A stretch of 64,000 nt of DNA from an uncultured Salinisphaerales bacterium (GTDB lineage Bacteria; Pseudomonadota; Gammaproteobacteria; Nevskiales; CAJXLF01), in NCBI GenBank assembly GCA_913055805.1, contig CAJXLF010000002.1, forward strand, positions 124,001-188,000. Direction: 5' to 3'. Positions 1-9,532 of this stretch are shown here, piece after piece. The notes below the pieces were generated by a model that did no database searches, was not told the DNA's origin, and was given only the letters and a program-made list of their open reading frames with translations. Position 1 is the first letter of the stretch, and each line of letters starts with the position of its first letter. A program made the position numbers and the translations under genes.

Positions 1-2544
1 GGCTACCTGGCGATGCTGACTGACAATGCACGGGAATTACGCCAGATCACCAATTCCGCCCTAGAGGGTGGCGAATTGATTCAGGGCATCGAGATCAAGC
101 GCGCGGATGGCAATGTCGCCACGCGTGCCTTAGGCTCAGACAGCGGCCAGATCACCTGGGCCAGTCGCATCCTCGGACTGCCTGCCGGGCTGATCGCCGG
201 TTACAGTCTGGCGGCCGATATCAGCATGAGCATCCCGCCAGAGGGTGAAGGCACCGTTTTCAGTCACTTCGGCACACCGGTAGCCAGCCTTGGCACGGTC
301 ACACTCTACCTGTCGCAGAATTACCGCAAACAGGAAATCGCCGCCCTGCTCTCCCGCGGCGCACTGTCTTTCCTGCTGCTGGTCGCGCTGATACTCGCCA
401 TGGCCCTGTTCGCCAGCCACCTGGCGCTACGGCCCATGCGGCGCATCAGTCGCACGATTGACGAACTGGCCCAGGGCAAGACCCCGAGCGGCAATCTCAG
501 GGAAGATGCCGAAATGGGCAATGTCGCGCGTGGCCTGAGCGCCATTGGCAAGCAACTCAGCGACAGCAAGGAAGCTGTGGGACAGCTGCAGCACCTCAAC
601 AAGGAGCTGGCCCGCGCGCAGCGCATAGCAGAACGATCAGCCCGCAGCAGCAGTTCGTTACTCGCCGGCATGAGTCATGAACTGCGCACGCCACTAACCG
701 CCATACTCAGTCACGCCGACATGCTTGAAGCCACCGGCCTGACGGCCGAGCAGCAGGACATGCTGCAGACCATCCGCCGCTCAGGCAAGAACCTGCTCAA
801 CCTCATTAACGATGTGATCGACTGGAGCGGCATCGAAGCCGGCAAGATTCCCATCAACGAAGTCGGCTTCGACCTTTATGAATGTGTTGAAGATACCGTC
901 ACGCTGCTGGCCCCGCTGGCCTACGAGAAAGATCTCGAACTGACGCAGATTATTTACCGCGACGTGCCCACGCGCCTGCGCGGCGACCCGGTACGACTGC
1001 AGCAGATATTGACCAACCTGATCACCAACGGCATCAAGTTTACCGGCCAGGGCAGCGTTACCGTGCGTGTCATGCTGGAAAACGAGGAGGCCGACAAGAC
1101 TGCCCTGCGCTTCTCCGTCAGCGACACCGGCATGGGCATTGGCGTGGAGGAACAGCAAAAGCTGTTCAAGGAATTCAGCCAGATCACCACCGAGGAAATG
1201 CGCCAGCTCAATGCCCGTGGCAGTGGCCTGGGTCTGGCCATCAGCAAACGCCTGGTCGGACTCATGGGCGGCGATATCGAAGTCGACAGCGTACAGGGAC
1301 AGGGATCCAAATTCAGTTTTGTTTTGCCTTTCAACAAGAGCCGCCAGGGCGAAGCCGCGCCCATGCCCTGGATCGGGCTTTCCGGCCGACGCGTAAGGAT
1401 CATCGATAACAACAATATCGTGCGCACCGCGCTTGCCCATCATATGGAAACCTGGGGCATGACTATCGTCCAGCAAACGGGATTGTCGGCCATCCGGCAG
1501 AGCGGCATGCCAACCCCCGCCCACGACATCGTGATTCTTGGCCTGCTGAGCCATGACGTGGACAATCCCGAAGTGCACGACTTCCTGTCCAAGCACAAGC
1601 AGGCAGGGGTCCCCGTGCTCACTCTTGTGGCCTCAACACACGAAGATATACACCGGCGGCTGCGTGAAGACGGTGCTGCAGCCTGTCTGCCCAAAGTGAC
1701 CAACAGGCTCACGCTATACCGGGTTCTATGCCGACTGGCGGGCGTTTCGTCACATTCCGATGAACGCAAACTGCAGATCGAGGACCTGGAAGTCCTGGTT
1801 GCCGATGATGTCGAGGCCAATCGCCGCTATCTGAAAGCCCTGCTCGAACAGGTCGGGGCGCAACCCACCCTGGCCAGCGGCGGACAGGAAAGTGTAAAGC
1901 TGTGGCAGGAGCACGGCTTTCCACTGGTCCTGCTGGATGTACGCATGCCTGACCTCGACGGCGCAGCCGTTGCACGCCGCATACGCTCCCTGGAAGTCCC
2001 TGATCAGCACACGGTCATTATCGGCATTACCGCAGCGCTGGACGCTCATCTGCGCCGGCATCTGCTGGACTCGGGCATGGACGACTGCATGCTCAAGCCC
2101 ACCGACAAGCACGGCCTGCTCAGGGATCTGAAGCCCTGGATCATCCAGGGGCTAGGCAAGTCTGTTGAAGACTCTATCGGCACAGAGACTGAAATTCCGC
2201 CTGGCGACAGCGCGTCCTCTGCGCGCAAGGCCGTTCACAGTGTGCTTAATGACAACCCCGATCTTCTGCGCCTGCTGGCCGAGGCGCTACCGGGGCAGAT
2301 GAACGCGCTCGATCAGGCTTTTAACGACAATGACCTGGCTCGTGCACGGGATGAAATCCACCAGTTGCATGGCACGGCTGCATTCTATCAACTCGAAACC
2401 CTGAAAAATGCCGCGCAGAATCTTGAACAGGATATCCAGAAGGATGTGCGCCTGGAGATGGGCATGCTGTTCGCTGTACGCCAGGCGGTAGAAGCGGTAC
2501 AGAATGAACTGCAGACCGAGGTAAACAACGAAGCCGCGGGTTAG
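1..2544 (+). CDS. gacS/barA: Hybrid sensor histidine kinase, GacS/BarA type (5' end outside window)
   Basis: The frame is open from base 1, so the N-terminus is missing. Family role: membrane kinase that feeds phosphate through a His-Asp-His relay to a GacA/UvrY-type regulator. Visible order: extracytoplasmic part, membrane segment (about 350-425), HAMP, HisKA with phospho-acceptor His at 676-678 (SHELRTP), HATPase with GMGIG and GSGLGL glycine boxes, a degenerate receiver (about 1375-1740, DNNN in place of the acidic pair and no acceptor Asp), a true receiver with Asp at 1936-1938 (LLDVRMPDLDG), and a C-terminal Hpt with His at 2359-2361 (HQLHG). A degenerate plus a true receiver followed by Hpt matches BarA. 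It converges on acpS, and the two stop codons overlap in the bases TTAG. Confidence 0.9.
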   Translation, partial: GYLAMLTDNARELRQITNSALEGGELIQGIEIKRADGNVATRALGSDSGQITWASRILGLPAGLIAGYSLAADISMSIPPEGEGTVFSHFGTPVASLGTVTLYLSQNYRKQEIAALLSRGALSFLLLVALILAMALFASHLALRPMRRISRTIDELAQGKTPSGNLREDAEMGNVARGLSAIGKQLSDSKEAVGQLQHLNKELARAQRIAERSARSSSSLLAGMSHELRTPLTAILSHADMLEATGLTAEQQDMLQTIRRSGKNLLNLINDVIDWSGIEAGKIPINEVGFDLYECVEDTVTLLAPLAYEKDLELTQIIYRDVPTRLRGDPVRLQQILTNLITNGIKFTGQGSVTVRVMLENEEADKTALRFSVSDTGMGIGVEEQQKLFKEFSQITTEEMRQLNARGSGLGLAISKRLVGLMGGDIEVDSVQGQGSKFSFVLPFNKSRQGEAAPMPWIGLSGRRVRIIDNNNIVRTALAHHMETWGMTIVQQTGLSAIRQSGMPTPAHDIVILGLLSHDVDNPEVHDFLSKHKQAGVPVLTLVASTHEDIHRRLREDGAAACLPKVTNRLTLYRVLCRLAGVSSHSDERKLQIEDLEVLVADDVEANRRYLKALLEQVGAQPTLASGGQESVKLWQEHGFPLVLLDVRMPDLDGAAVARRIRSLEVPDQHTVIIGITAALDAHLRRHLLDSGMDDCMLKPTDKHGLLRDLKPWIIQGLGKSVEDSIGTETEIPPGDSASSARKAVHSVLNDNPDLLRLLAEALPGQMNALDQAFNDNDLARARDEIHQLHGTAAFYQLETLKNAAQNLEQDIQKDVRLEMGMLFAVRQAVEAVQNELQTEVNNEAAG

Positions 2545-2918
2545 GTTTTCTCCAGCACCACCACGGCCACAACCATATCAGCCTCATCTGACAGGCTGAC
2601 GAATCCCCGCCCTGCCCCCATTTGCCGCATGACGTTCAGGCCATGCTCACTGAAACAGAGTTCGGGTTTGCCACGACTGTCCTGTGTCCAGCCGATATCG
2701 CGGTAGCCAATACCGCGAAAACCCAGTCCCAGCGCCTTTACAGCGGCCTCTTTCACTGCAAATGACTTGGCCAGGAAGTTGGCCGCCCGCCGGCTTTGCT
2801 GATAACGCTGCATTTCCAGGGGATGAAGAATACGTTCCGGCAAGCGCTGCCCATGACGCTCAAGCGCCTTCTGCATCCGGGATACCCGCAGCAGATCAGT
2901 GCCTATACCCACAATCAC
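2541..2918 (-). CDS. acpS: Holo-[acyl-carrier-protein] synthase AcpS
   Basis: Transfers 4'-phosphopantetheine from CoA to apo-ACP, activating the carrier for fatty acid synthesis in the cytoplasm. The 125-residue length is normal. The Mg-binding Asp8 (GIGTD) and Glu57 (FAVKEAAVKALG) are both present. It is the last gene of the lepA-lepB-DUF4845-rnc-era-recO-pdxJ-acpS operon and starts 3 nt after the pdxJ stop, as in E. coli and Pseudomonas. Its stop overlaps the stop of the convergent kinase gene. Confidence 0.97.
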   Translation of the reverse strand: MIVGIGTDLLRVSRMQKALERHGQRLPERILHPLEMQRYQQSRRAANFLAKSFAVKEAAVKALGLGFRGIGYRDIGWTQDSRGKPELCFSEHGLNVMRQMGAGRGFVSLSDEADMVVAVVVLEKT

Positions 2919-2921
2919 GAA

Positions 2922-3659
2922 TCAGCCCCGTCTGGCCTGTTGCATGCAGTCGTCCATTCTTCGTACTGCCCGCTCCAGGCCCTGAAACACCGCGTCCGCC
3001 ACGATGCTGTGGCCAATATTCAGCTCGACGATTTCCGGAATGGCCGCGATGGCGCTCACATTCTGCAGATGCAACCCATGACCACCATGAACCTCCACCC
3101 CTGCCGCATGCGCCTGCAACGCCATTTCCCTTATCCGCGCCAACTCCGCTTCGCGGGAAGCCTGTGAGCCGGCATCGGCATAGGAACCAGTATGGATCTC
3201 AATGGCAGGCGCCCCCACCTCGAGCGCCGCCTTTAGCTGCTCCAGATCCGGATCAATAAACAGGGAAACACGCACCCCGGCCTGCGCCAGATGACTGCAG
3301 GCCTCGCGCAAACGCCCTACCTGGGCGGCCACGTCCAGACCGCCTTCTGTCGTCAGTTCCTGGCGCTTCTCGGGCACCAGGCAACAATGGGGCGGCTTCA
3401 GTCGTGTGGCGATATCGATCATCTCTTCGGTAACCGCCATCTCCAGATTCAGGGGCACGCTGATTTCACGCAGAAGAAGCACTACATCCGGGTCCTGAAT
3501 ATGCCTGCGATCCTCGCGCAGGTGCACAGTTATGCCGGCTGCCCCGCCGGCTATTGCCGCCCTGGCAGCGTCCAGAATATCGGGATAGTCCGTCCCTCTG
3601 GCCTGCCTGAGGGTGGCCACATGGTCGATGTTGACTCCAAGACGAATAGCGTTATCCAT
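2922..3659 (-). CDS. pdxJ: Pyridoxine 5'-phosphate synthase PdxJ
   Basis: Last step of the DXP-dependent vitamin B6 route: condenses 1-deoxyxylulose-5-phosphate with 3-amino-2-oxopropyl phosphate to give pyridoxine 5'-phosphate. The 245-residue protein begins with the typical [17 protein letters not shown]. Catalytic residues are seen as His46 ([10 protein letters not shown]) and Glu73 (NLEMA), with the late His in VHGGHGL. Length and all key motifs fit a functional enzyme. It lies 14 nt downstream of recO and 3 nt upstream of acpS, so it is very likely cotranscribed. Confidence 0.97.
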   Translation of the reverse strand: MDNAIRLGVNIDHVATLRQARGTDYPDILDAARAAIAGGAAGITVHLREDRRHIQDPDVVLLLREISVPLNLEMAVTEEMIDIATRLKPPHCCLVPEKRQELTTEGGLDVAAQVGRLREACSHLAQAGVRVSLFIDPDLEQLKAALEVGAPAIEIHTGSYADAGSQASREAELARIREMALQAHAAGVEVHGGHGLHLQNVSAIAAIPEIVELNIGHSIVADAVFQGLERAVRRMDDCMQQARRG

Positions 3660-3673
3660 GTCCCTGTAATCTC

Positions 3674-4414
3674 TTATTCCGGATCTGCTGTTTCCTGACC
3701 TGGTCGACGCGTCATCTGGCGCATTCTGCGCATTGTCTGCAGGCTCTGCAGAGGCTTGTCTCCCAGCAGACCCGCGATTGTACGCCGTAGCAATTGACGC
3801 GCCTCGCGGCGCTGCGTGTCTGTCACCAGATTGCCAGCCGCCAGGGCCAGAAGTGTGTCACCCGCCAGGCTCTCGCGCGTAGCGGCTGCAACGGCTACCG
3901 GCCCATGTTCGGGGCGGTAAGCATAGCGCATGGTGGCCTCAATCACCGCACCGCCACCGGCCTCGTATTCAAGCTGCAGACCGTACCCCACCTCGCCGAG
4001 AAGATCTCGCTCAAAGTAGCGCAGACATACATCCAGCTGCGCAGCTGTTTCCAGCTGACTCAATAGCTGCTGGTAACGTATGAAAAGCTCAGGATGGGGA
4101 TCATGCCGGATGCACAAGCGCATCAGCAATTCATTGACGTAAAGCCCGGCGAACAGCGCCTCCCCCTGCAGATTGACTCCGCGCCCCGCTACCTCTGAGC
4201 TACGCAAAGTATGCAAATCACCACGGCCAGACCAGGCAAACAGGTAAGGCTGAAAAGCCTGCAGACTACTGCTGGCGCCCTTGCGCCCGGCACGGCGCAC
4301 ACCGCGTCCTACCAGCGCAACACGCCCCTGGTCCGGGGTGAAGATATCGATCAGGGCGCTGGTCTCCCTGTAGGGCCGCTGATGGAGCACATACCCTTCA
4401 TGCAACTCAGGCAT
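3674..4414 (-). CDS. recO: DNA repair protein RecO
   Basis: RecO works with RecR to load RecA on SSB-coated single-stranded DNA in the RecF pathway. The 246-residue protein has the N-terminal OB-fold signature ([21 protein letters not shown], split here as [14 protein letters not shown] then ALIDIFT) followed by an all-helical C-terminal half. I see no CxxC zinc-finger pairs, as in enterobacterial RecO. It sits between era and pdxJ, 17 nt after the era stop, the standard gammaproteobacterial position. Confidence 0.93.
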   Translation of the reverse strand: MPELHEGYVLHQRPYRETSALIDIFTPDQGRVALVGRGVRRAGRKGASSSLQAFQPYLFAWSGRGDLHTLRSSEVAGRGVNLQGEALFAGLYVNELLMRLCIRHDPHPELFIRYQQLLSQLETAAQLDVCLRYFERDLLGEVGYGLQLEYEAGGGAVIEATMRYAYRPEHGPVAVAAATRESLAGDTLLALAAGNLVTDTQRREARQLLRRTIAGLLGDKPLQSLQTMRRMRQMTRRPGQETADPE

Positions 4415-4431
4415 GCGAGCTGCCCCCGGGC

Positions 4432-5352
4432 TCAGGTATCTTCATACCCGAGTGAACGCAGGGCCCGTTCGTCATCCGCCCAGCCTTCCCGGACCTTGAC
4501 CCACAGCTGCAGGTGCACGCCCTGTCCGAAAGCACGCTGCATCTCCTGTCTGGCGGCAGTGCCGGCGACTTTCAGACCTTCACCCTTTTTACCGATCACC
4601 ATACCCTTGTGGCTGTCACGAGCTACCCAGATGACGGCCGATATATCGATGTGTCCGGACTCCGGATCTTCTTCGAGTTTCTCGATTTCCACGGTCAATG
4701 CGTAGGGCAACTCCTGCTGCAGACGCAGCATGAGCTTTTCCCGGATAATTTCGGCAGCCTGAAAACGCATGCCACGATCGCTGATCTGCTCGGCAGGGTA
4801 CATGTAGGGACTGACTGGCATGTAGGCAGACAGTTCCTGCAGCAAAGCATCAAGGTTGTCGGCTCGCTGCGCGCTGATCGGCACAATAAAGGCGAAATCA
4901 TTCCGCCCCTGCATCTCGTGAATGAAAGGCAACAAGGCCTGCTTGTCCTTGACCCGGTCTGTTTTATTAATGGCCAGTCCCACCGGCAAGCGGCTTTGTT
5001 TTATGCGCTTGAGCATGAGCTCATCGTCTTCCTGCCACTGGCCGGCTTCGACCAGCCACAGAATAACATCCACGTCCTGCAAGGCGCTGTCAGCCACACG
5101 GTTCATATGCCGGTTGAGGGCGCGCGACTGGCGCCCCAGCTTGCCGTGCAAGCCCGGAACATCCACAAAAATGAATTGCGTTCCGCCATCGGTCCGGATG
5201 CCGCAGATACGATGACGCGTGGTTTGTGGCTTGGGAGACACAATGCTGATCTTGGCGCCCACAAGCGCATTCACCAGCGTCGACTTGCCTACGTTAGGGC
5301 GGCCGACGACAGCGACAAAACCACTGCGGGTCTTTTCTTCAGACGGGTTCAT
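4432..5352 (-). CDS. era: GTPase Era
   Basis: Essential GTPase that binds the 3' end of 16S rRNA and acts in 30S subunit maturation. The 306-residue protein shows the P-loop GRPNVGKS (residues 17-24), G3 DVPG (64-67) and G4 NKTD (129-132). A C-terminal KH RNA-binding domain (about 205-290) carries the loop VIGKKGEGLK. It starts directly after the rnc stop codon, the usual rnc-era coupling of RNA processing and ribosome assembly. Confidence 0.97.
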   Translation of the reverse strand: MNPSEEKTRSGFVAVVGRPNVGKSTLVNALVGAKISIVSPKPQTTRHRICGIRTDGGTQFIFVDVPGLHGKLGRQSRALNRHMNRVADSALQDVDVILWLVEAGQWQEDDELMLKRIKQSRLPVGLAINKTDRVKDKQALLPFIHEMQGRNDFAFIVPISAQRADNLDALLQELSAYMPVSPYMYPAEQISDRGMRFQAAEIIREKLMLRLQQELPYALTVEIEKLEEDPESGHIDISAVIWVARDSHKGMVIGKKGEGLKVAGTAARQEMQRAFGQGVHLQLWVKVREGWADDERALRSLGYEDT

Positions 5353-6060
5353 TTAGTCGGAGTCTTCCAGCAGTTGTGTCAGCAATGCCAGGGCCGCCGC
5401 CTGTTCGGCCTTGCGCCGGCTGCTCCCGGCCCCTTCGGCACGCCCGGCTTCACCGGGAATCTGGCAAGCGATGAGGAAATGCTTTTTATGCGCCGGTCCG
5501 CTGGACTCGATCAGACTGTACTCTGGCAGCGGCCGGGCCTGTGCCTGCAGATGTTCCTGCAAGCGGGTTTTGGGGTCTTTCAGTGTCTCCGGATCAGGCA
5601 ACTGCCGCAGACGTTCAGCAAACAGTGTTTTGATCACCTCTTCCACGCGCTTGAAACCGGCGTCCAGATAAATGGCGCCCAGGACAGCCTCGAACGCGTC
5701 TGCCAACACGGATGCGCGCCGCTGACTGCCACTCTCGCCAGGTCCAAGCTTAAGGTATGCACTCAGGGAAAGTTCAGCGGCCAGTTCCGCCAACGTAGAC
5801 TCCCGCACCAGGCTGGCGCGCAGGCGCGACAGATCACCCTCGGCCGCCTCGGGACAGTGTCTGAACAATTCAGCGGCTATAACGCAGTTGAGCAGCCCGT
5901 CCCCGAGGAATTCAAGACGCTCATTATTCTGCCGCCCGGCGCTTCGATGCGTGAGTGCCTGTGTGAGCAAATCGCCATCGGCGAACTCATGCCCCAGCCT
6001 GCGCAAGAACCGGCTGCGGGACGGCTCAGGTGATTTGCGGGTGTTTTGTTTCAGACTCAA
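5353..6060 (-). CDS. rnc: Ribonuclease III
   Basis: Cleaves double-stranded RNA, processing the rRNA precursor and some mRNAs. The 235-residue protein has the RNase III signature NERLEFLGDGLLN. Metal-binding residues are Glu50, Asp54, Asp121 and Glu124, the last two in DAFEAVLGAIYLDAGF. A C-terminal double-stranded-RNA-binding domain (about 165-232, ending SSRRKAEQAAALALL) is complete. The start overlaps the upstream DUF4845 gene by an ATGA, and era follows immediately, so translation is probably coupled. Confidence 0.97.
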   Translation of the reverse strand: MSLKQNTRKSPEPSRSRFLRRLGHEFADGDLLTQALTHRSAGRQNNERLEFLGDGLLNCVIAAELFRHCPEAAEGDLSRLRASLVRESTLAELAAELSLSAYLKLGPGESGSQRRASVLADAFEAVLGAIYLDAGFKRVEEVIKTLFAERLRQLPDPETLKDPKTRLQEHLQAQARPLPEYSLIESSGPAHKKHFLIACQIPGEAGRAEGAGSSRRKAEQAAALALLTQLLEDSD

Positions 6061-6446
6061 CTATTGCCAAGATAGGTGACCTGCTCAAAGTGAAAGAGCA
6101 AGTCGATGTTATAGAAGAAAGGCACCTGACGGTCATATTTCAGATACAGAAAGCGGCGGCCATCCTTGGTACGCTTGACCTTGATATCCCTGGCCGTCAT
6201 GAAACTCACGTAACCCGCGTCAAAACGGCGTTGAATACGTTTCTGTATTTCGACCGGCGGCGCCTTGGAAATGCCAGGCTGGTTGGAGGCCCATTCCATG
6301 ACGCTGACCACTTCATAGTGCTTCATATAGACCGGGAAGCAGCGCATCCCCAGCAAGCTGAAAAAACCGATCAGGGCAATAATCGCCATCCAGCCATACA
6401 GACTGACGCCGCGTTGCCGATAGAATGTTCGCCTTCTGGTTTCCAT
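6057..6446 (-). CDS. DUF4845 single-pass membrane protein
   Basis: Small protein of 129 residues with a basic N-terminus (METRRRTFYRQRG), one membrane helix at about residues 17-35 (GWMAIIALIGFFSLLGM) and a C-terminal part that should lie outside the cytoplasm. Proteins of this family (DUF4845) recur between lepB and rnc in Pseudomonas-like gammaproteobacteria. Position is the main clue. No biochemical role is established to my knowledge, and none can be read from the sequence. It overlaps rnc by ATGA and starts 26 nt after the lepB stop. Confidence 0.85.
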   Translation of the reverse strand: METRRRTFYRQRGVSLYGWMAIIALIGFFSLLGMRCFPVYMKHYEVVSVMEWASNQPGISKAPPVEIQKRIQRRFDAGYVSFMTARDIKVKRTKDGRRFLYLKYDRQVPFFYNIDLLFHFEQVTYLGNS

Positions 6447-6472
6447 GACTTCTCGCTCCCTTTTCTCACACG

Positions 6473-7273
6473 CTATTCAATACCGGTTCCGATTCTCTGC
6501 CAGGCTGGAAGATTGCGGTTCGCATCCCAGGACATCCATACCAGGAATGCCCGGCCGACCAGATTCTGCTCCGGCACAAACCCCCAGCGGCGGCTGTCAT
6601 CACTGCCGTCACGGTTGTCCCCCATTACGAAATACCTGCCTTCCGGCACCACCAGACTCGCGTCCCTGGACGGACGGCGCGGTTGCAGCAACACTGCATG
6701 CTCGGCACCGGGCAGGTTTTCCAGATAATGCAGGGCGCCTCTCAATTCAGGCACCCGGGGTTCATCATACAAGCCCAGCGGCTCCATATTTACCCGTTCG
6801 CCGTTTACATAGAGATTCTTGTCCGCATACACAATCTCATCTCCGGGCAACCCCACCACCCGCTTGATGAAATCCTTGCTCGGATCCGGCGGAAAGCGGA
6901 ACACGATCACGTCGCCGCGTTCGGGCTCGTCCAGGGCAAATACCTTGGTATGAAAGACCGGCAGGCGAATGCCATAGCTGAATTTGTTGACCAGAATGAA
7001 ATCGCCCGCCAGCAATGTCGGCAACATGGAACCGGAAGGAATACGGAATGGTTCGACAACAAAAGAACGCAGAAACAGGACGGCCAGTACGACGGGGAAA
7101 AAGGAGCGTGCGAATTCAATGACACCGTTGGGCGGCGGCGCTTCACCCTCCTGCCCTTCCGCCAGGGCCGCGCGTCTGGCCGACAGCCAGAAACGGTCAA
7201 CCAGCCAGATCACACCGGTCAGCAGGGTGAAGACCAGTAAAGCGGCCTCAAAATCAAAATGCAGATCTTCCAT
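6473..7273 (-). CDS. lepB: Signal peptidase I
   Basis: Inner-membrane serine protease that removes signal peptides from exported proteins. The 266-residue protein has an N-terminal membrane helix (about 8-28) and a second just before the catalytic domain (about 55-72). The Ser-Lys dyad is Ser82 (PSGSMLPTL) and Lys137 (KDFIKRVVGLPGDEI). The box MGDNRDGSDDSRRWG is intact. It lies 21 nt downstream of lepA, the classic lepA-lepB order. Confidence 0.97.
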   Translation of the reverse strand: MEDLHFDFEAALLVFTLLTGVIWLVDRFWLSARRAALAEGQEGEAPPPNGVIEFARSFFPVVLAVLFLRSFVVEPFRIPSGSMLPTLLAGDFILVNKFSYGIRLPVFHTKVFALDEPERGDVIVFRFPPDPSKDFIKRVVGLPGDEIVYADKNLYVNGERVNMEPLGLYDEPRVPELRGALHYLENLPGAEHAVLLQPRRPSRDASLVVPEGRYFVMGDNRDGSDDSRRWGFVPEQNLVGRAFLVWMSWDANRNLPAWQRIGTGIE

Positions 7274-7294
7274 ACCGAGCCGACAGCCCTCGCC

Positions 7295-9094
7295 CTAGTC
7301 CTTACCGTCCACACTTAAAACCGCCAGGAATGCTTCCTGGGGCACTTCCACACTGCCCAGTTGCTTCATACGTTTCTTGCCTGCTTTCTGCTTCTCGAGC
7401 AGCTTGCGCTTTCGCGTCACATCACCGCCGTAACACTTGGCAGTTACGTTCTTGCGCAAGGCCTTTACCGTGCTGCGGGCAATAATCTTGTTACCGATAC
7501 TAGCCTGAATCGCCACATCAAACATCTGTCTTGGGATCAGATCCTTTAGCCGATCGACCAGATCCCGCCCACGATTGAAGGCATTATCCCGGTGAACAAT
7601 CAGCGCCAGGGCATCCACCTTCTCGCTGTTAATCATGACGTCCAGTTTGACCAGGTCCGCGGTTTCGAAACGGTCCAGTTCATAGTCAAACGATGCGTAA
7701 CCACGACTGACCGATTTCAGACGGTCAAAAAAGTCCAGCACCACTTCGGAAAGCGGCAGATCGAATTGCAGGGACACCTGGTTGCCGTGATAGGTCATGT
7801 TGCGCTGACTGCCGCGCTTTTCCATGCACAGCTGCATCACCGCCCCGACATACTCCTTCGGCAGCAGAAGGTTTGCACGTATGACCGGTTCCCGTATCTC
7901 TTCAATCAGATTCGGCTCGGGCAGTTCCGCCGGATTATCAATACTGCGGGTCTCGCCCGAGGTCATCAGCGCCTCATAGATCACCGTAGGTGCGGTGGTG
8001 ATCAGATTCATGCCGTATTCGCGTTCCAGGCGTTCCTGCACGATTTCCATGTGCAGCATGCCCAGAAAACCACAGCGGAAGCCAAAACCCAGTGCCGTAG
8101 AGGTTTCCGGTTCAAACTGCAGCGCCGCATCATTCAGACGCAGTTTTTTCAATGCCTCACGGAAATCTTCGTAATCATCCGAAGAAATCGGAAACATACC
8201 GGCAAAAACCCGCGGCTGTACCTGCTTGAAACCCGGCAAGGGCTTGTCGCAGGGTTCGCGTGCATCGGTCAGCGTATCGCCCACCGGCGCACCGTCGATT
8301 TCCTTGATACTGGCGATTACGAAACCGGTTTCTCCGGTCTCAAGGGCAGCCTTCTCCACGCGTTTCGGGGTAAAGGTGCCCACGGCATCCACCTCGTGCA
8401 CGCCGGCAGTAGACATGACCTTGATGCGCTGCCCCTTGTGTATGCTGCCGTGCACTACACGCACCAGCGAGACGACGCCCAGATAGGGATCAAACCAGGA
8501 GTCGATAATCAGGGCCTGCAGGCGGCCTGCCGGATTACCCTGGGGTGGCGGTATTTTCTCAACCAGCGCCTCCAGCACATCCGTAACGTTCAGTCCCGTT
8601 TTGGCACTGACCATGATTGCATCCTTGGCATCCAGGCCGATGACGTCCTCGATTTCATGCTTGACGCGTTCAGGGTCGGCCGCGGGCAGGTCGATCTTGT
8701 TGAGCACTGGCAGCACTTCCAGATCCTGCTCAATGGCGGTGTAACAATTAGCCACACTCTGGGCTTCCACCCCCTGGGAAGCATCGACCACCAGCAGAGC
8801 ACCTTCACAGGCGGCCAGTGAACGGGAAACCTCATAGGAAAAGTCGACATGGCCCGGAGTATCAATGAAATTCAGTTGATACTCCTCGCCGTCCTTGGCG
8901 GTATACCTGAGGCTGACGGCCTGCGCCTTGATGGTGATACCCCGCTCACGCTCGATATCCATTGAATCCAGCACCTGCGCGGCCATTTCCCGCTCGGTCA
9001 GGCCACCGCATATCTGGATAAAGCGGTCGGCAAGAGTCGACTTGCCATGATCTATATGCGCAATGATGGAAAAATTACGTATGCGCGACTGCAT
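7295..9094 (-). CDS. lepA: Elongation factor 4 (LepA)
   Basis: Ribosome-associated translational GTPase involved in back-translocation or 30S biogenesis. The 599-residue length is standard. The start [20 protein letters not shown] carries the P-loop at residues 13-20, followed by DTPGHVDF and NKIDLP. The C-terminal part contains the LepA-specific region ([11 protein letters not shown] near the end) in place of EF-G domain IV. It is the first gene of the eight-gene minus-strand operon and has its own upstream region of about 180 bases with a candidate -10 element. Confidence 0.98.
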   Translation of the reverse strand: MQSRIRNFSIIAHIDHGKSTLADRFIQICGGLTEREMAAQVLDSMDIERERGITIKAQAVSLRYTAKDGEEYQLNFIDTPGHVDFSYEVSRSLAACEGALLVVDASQGVEAQSVANCYTAIEQDLEVLPVLNKIDLPAADPERVKHEIEDVIGLDAKDAIMVSAKTGLNVTDVLEALVEKIPPPQGNPAGRLQALIIDSWFDPYLGVVSLVRVVHGSIHKGQRIKVMSTAGVHEVDAVGTFTPKRVEKAALETGETGFVIASIKEIDGAPVGDTLTDAREPCDKPLPGFKQVQPRVFAGMFPISSDDYEDFREALKKLRLNDAALQFEPETSTALGFGFRCGFLGMLHMEIVQERLEREYGMNLITTAPTVIYEALMTSGETRSIDNPAELPEPNLIEEIREPVIRANLLLPKEYVGAVMQLCMEKRGSQRNMTYHGNQVSLQFDLPLSEVVLDFFDRLKSVSRGYASFDYELDRFETADLVKLDVMINSEKVDALALIVHRDNAFNRGRDLVDRLKDLIPRQMFDVAIQASIGNKIIARSTVKALRKNVTAKCYGGDVTRKRKLLEKQKAGKKRMKQLGSVEVPQEAFLAVLSVDGKD

Positions 9095-9125
9095 GAAAAC
9101 CTACATAGTGAAGTGACAGGCCTGA

Positions 9126-9145
9126 CGCCGGCGCCGCAGCCGGCG
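9126..9145 (-). promoter_or_regulatory. GC-rich hairpin in the presumed lepA leader
   Basis: A 7-bp perfect inverted repeat (cgccggc at 9126-9132 and gccggcg at 9139-9145, 6-base loop) lies about 30 bases upstream of the lepA start. If transcription begins near 9167, this hairpin is in the mRNA leader. No T-run follows, so it is not an obvious terminator. Function is inferred only from position. Confidence 0.3.
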
Positions 9146-9173
9146 GGATGTTCAAGGGCCTGAAAAATGGCGC

Positions 9174-9179
9174 AGTATA
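9174..9179 (-). promoter_or_regulatory. Candidate -10 element (TATACT) for the lepA operon
   Basis: On the minus strand TATACT matches five of six bases of the sigma-70 -10 consensus and lies 80 bases upstream of the lepA start. The -35 region is poor (AGGTTT at 17-base spacing). The rest of 9095-9275 has no ORF of note, only the leader hairpin and a weak inverted repeat near 9236-9252 (ccccg...cgggg) after the small thiol gene. Confidence 0.4.
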
Positions 9180-9275
9180 CCGGTAATTCCGGGCAAAAAC
9201 CTCGCAGTCAGGCCATAGGCATAGGGCGCATGCCCCGAGATTCCCGGGGACACAGGCTGCAGGCAGCTACTCCGA

Positions 9276-9521
9276 TCAGTCCAGGCAGCCTATGCACTCA
9301 CTCAGCGCTTGCTCGTCCAGGTGATAGCGGCAGATTTCCCGCCCCGACGCATCCATCAGTACCGGTACGATCTCGCCATATTGACGACGCCAGTCCTCAC
9401 GACTGTCAACGTCCTCTATAACAACCTCACAGGAATGGTCCTGAAGCCGGGCCGCAAGTTCCTGCTGCATGACGTCACATAAATGACAGCCATGACGACT
9501 GAACAGTGTGAGCCTGAACAA
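9276..9521 (-). CDS. Glutaredoxin-like protein, DUF836 family
   Basis: An 81-residue thioredoxin-fold protein beginning LTLFSRHGCHLC, with the CxxC redox pair at Cys12 and Cys15 near the N-terminus. The length and the motif near residue 12 fit the DUF836 glutaredoxin-like family. It lies 11 nt downstream of mucD and upstream of the lepA promoter region, so it is probably the last gene of the rpoE operon. A thiol-redox role is inferred from the fold; the partner is unknown. Confidence 0.82.
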   Translation of the reverse strand: MFRLTLFSRHGCHLCDVMQQELAARLQDHSCEVVIEDVDSREDWRRQYGEIVPVLMDASGREICRYHLDEQALSECIGCLD

Positions 9522-9532
9522 AGACCGCCCGG

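Noticed and set aside
4513-6033. A 506-codon plus-strand frame opposite era and rnc
   Set aside because: Antisense to two fully recognisable essential genes; no domain, no ribosome-binding site, and typical of long antisense frames in GC-rich DNA.
7592-8821. A 409-codon plus-strand frame opposite lepA
   Set aside because: Antisense shadow of a highly conserved gene, with His/Gln-rich text and no domain.
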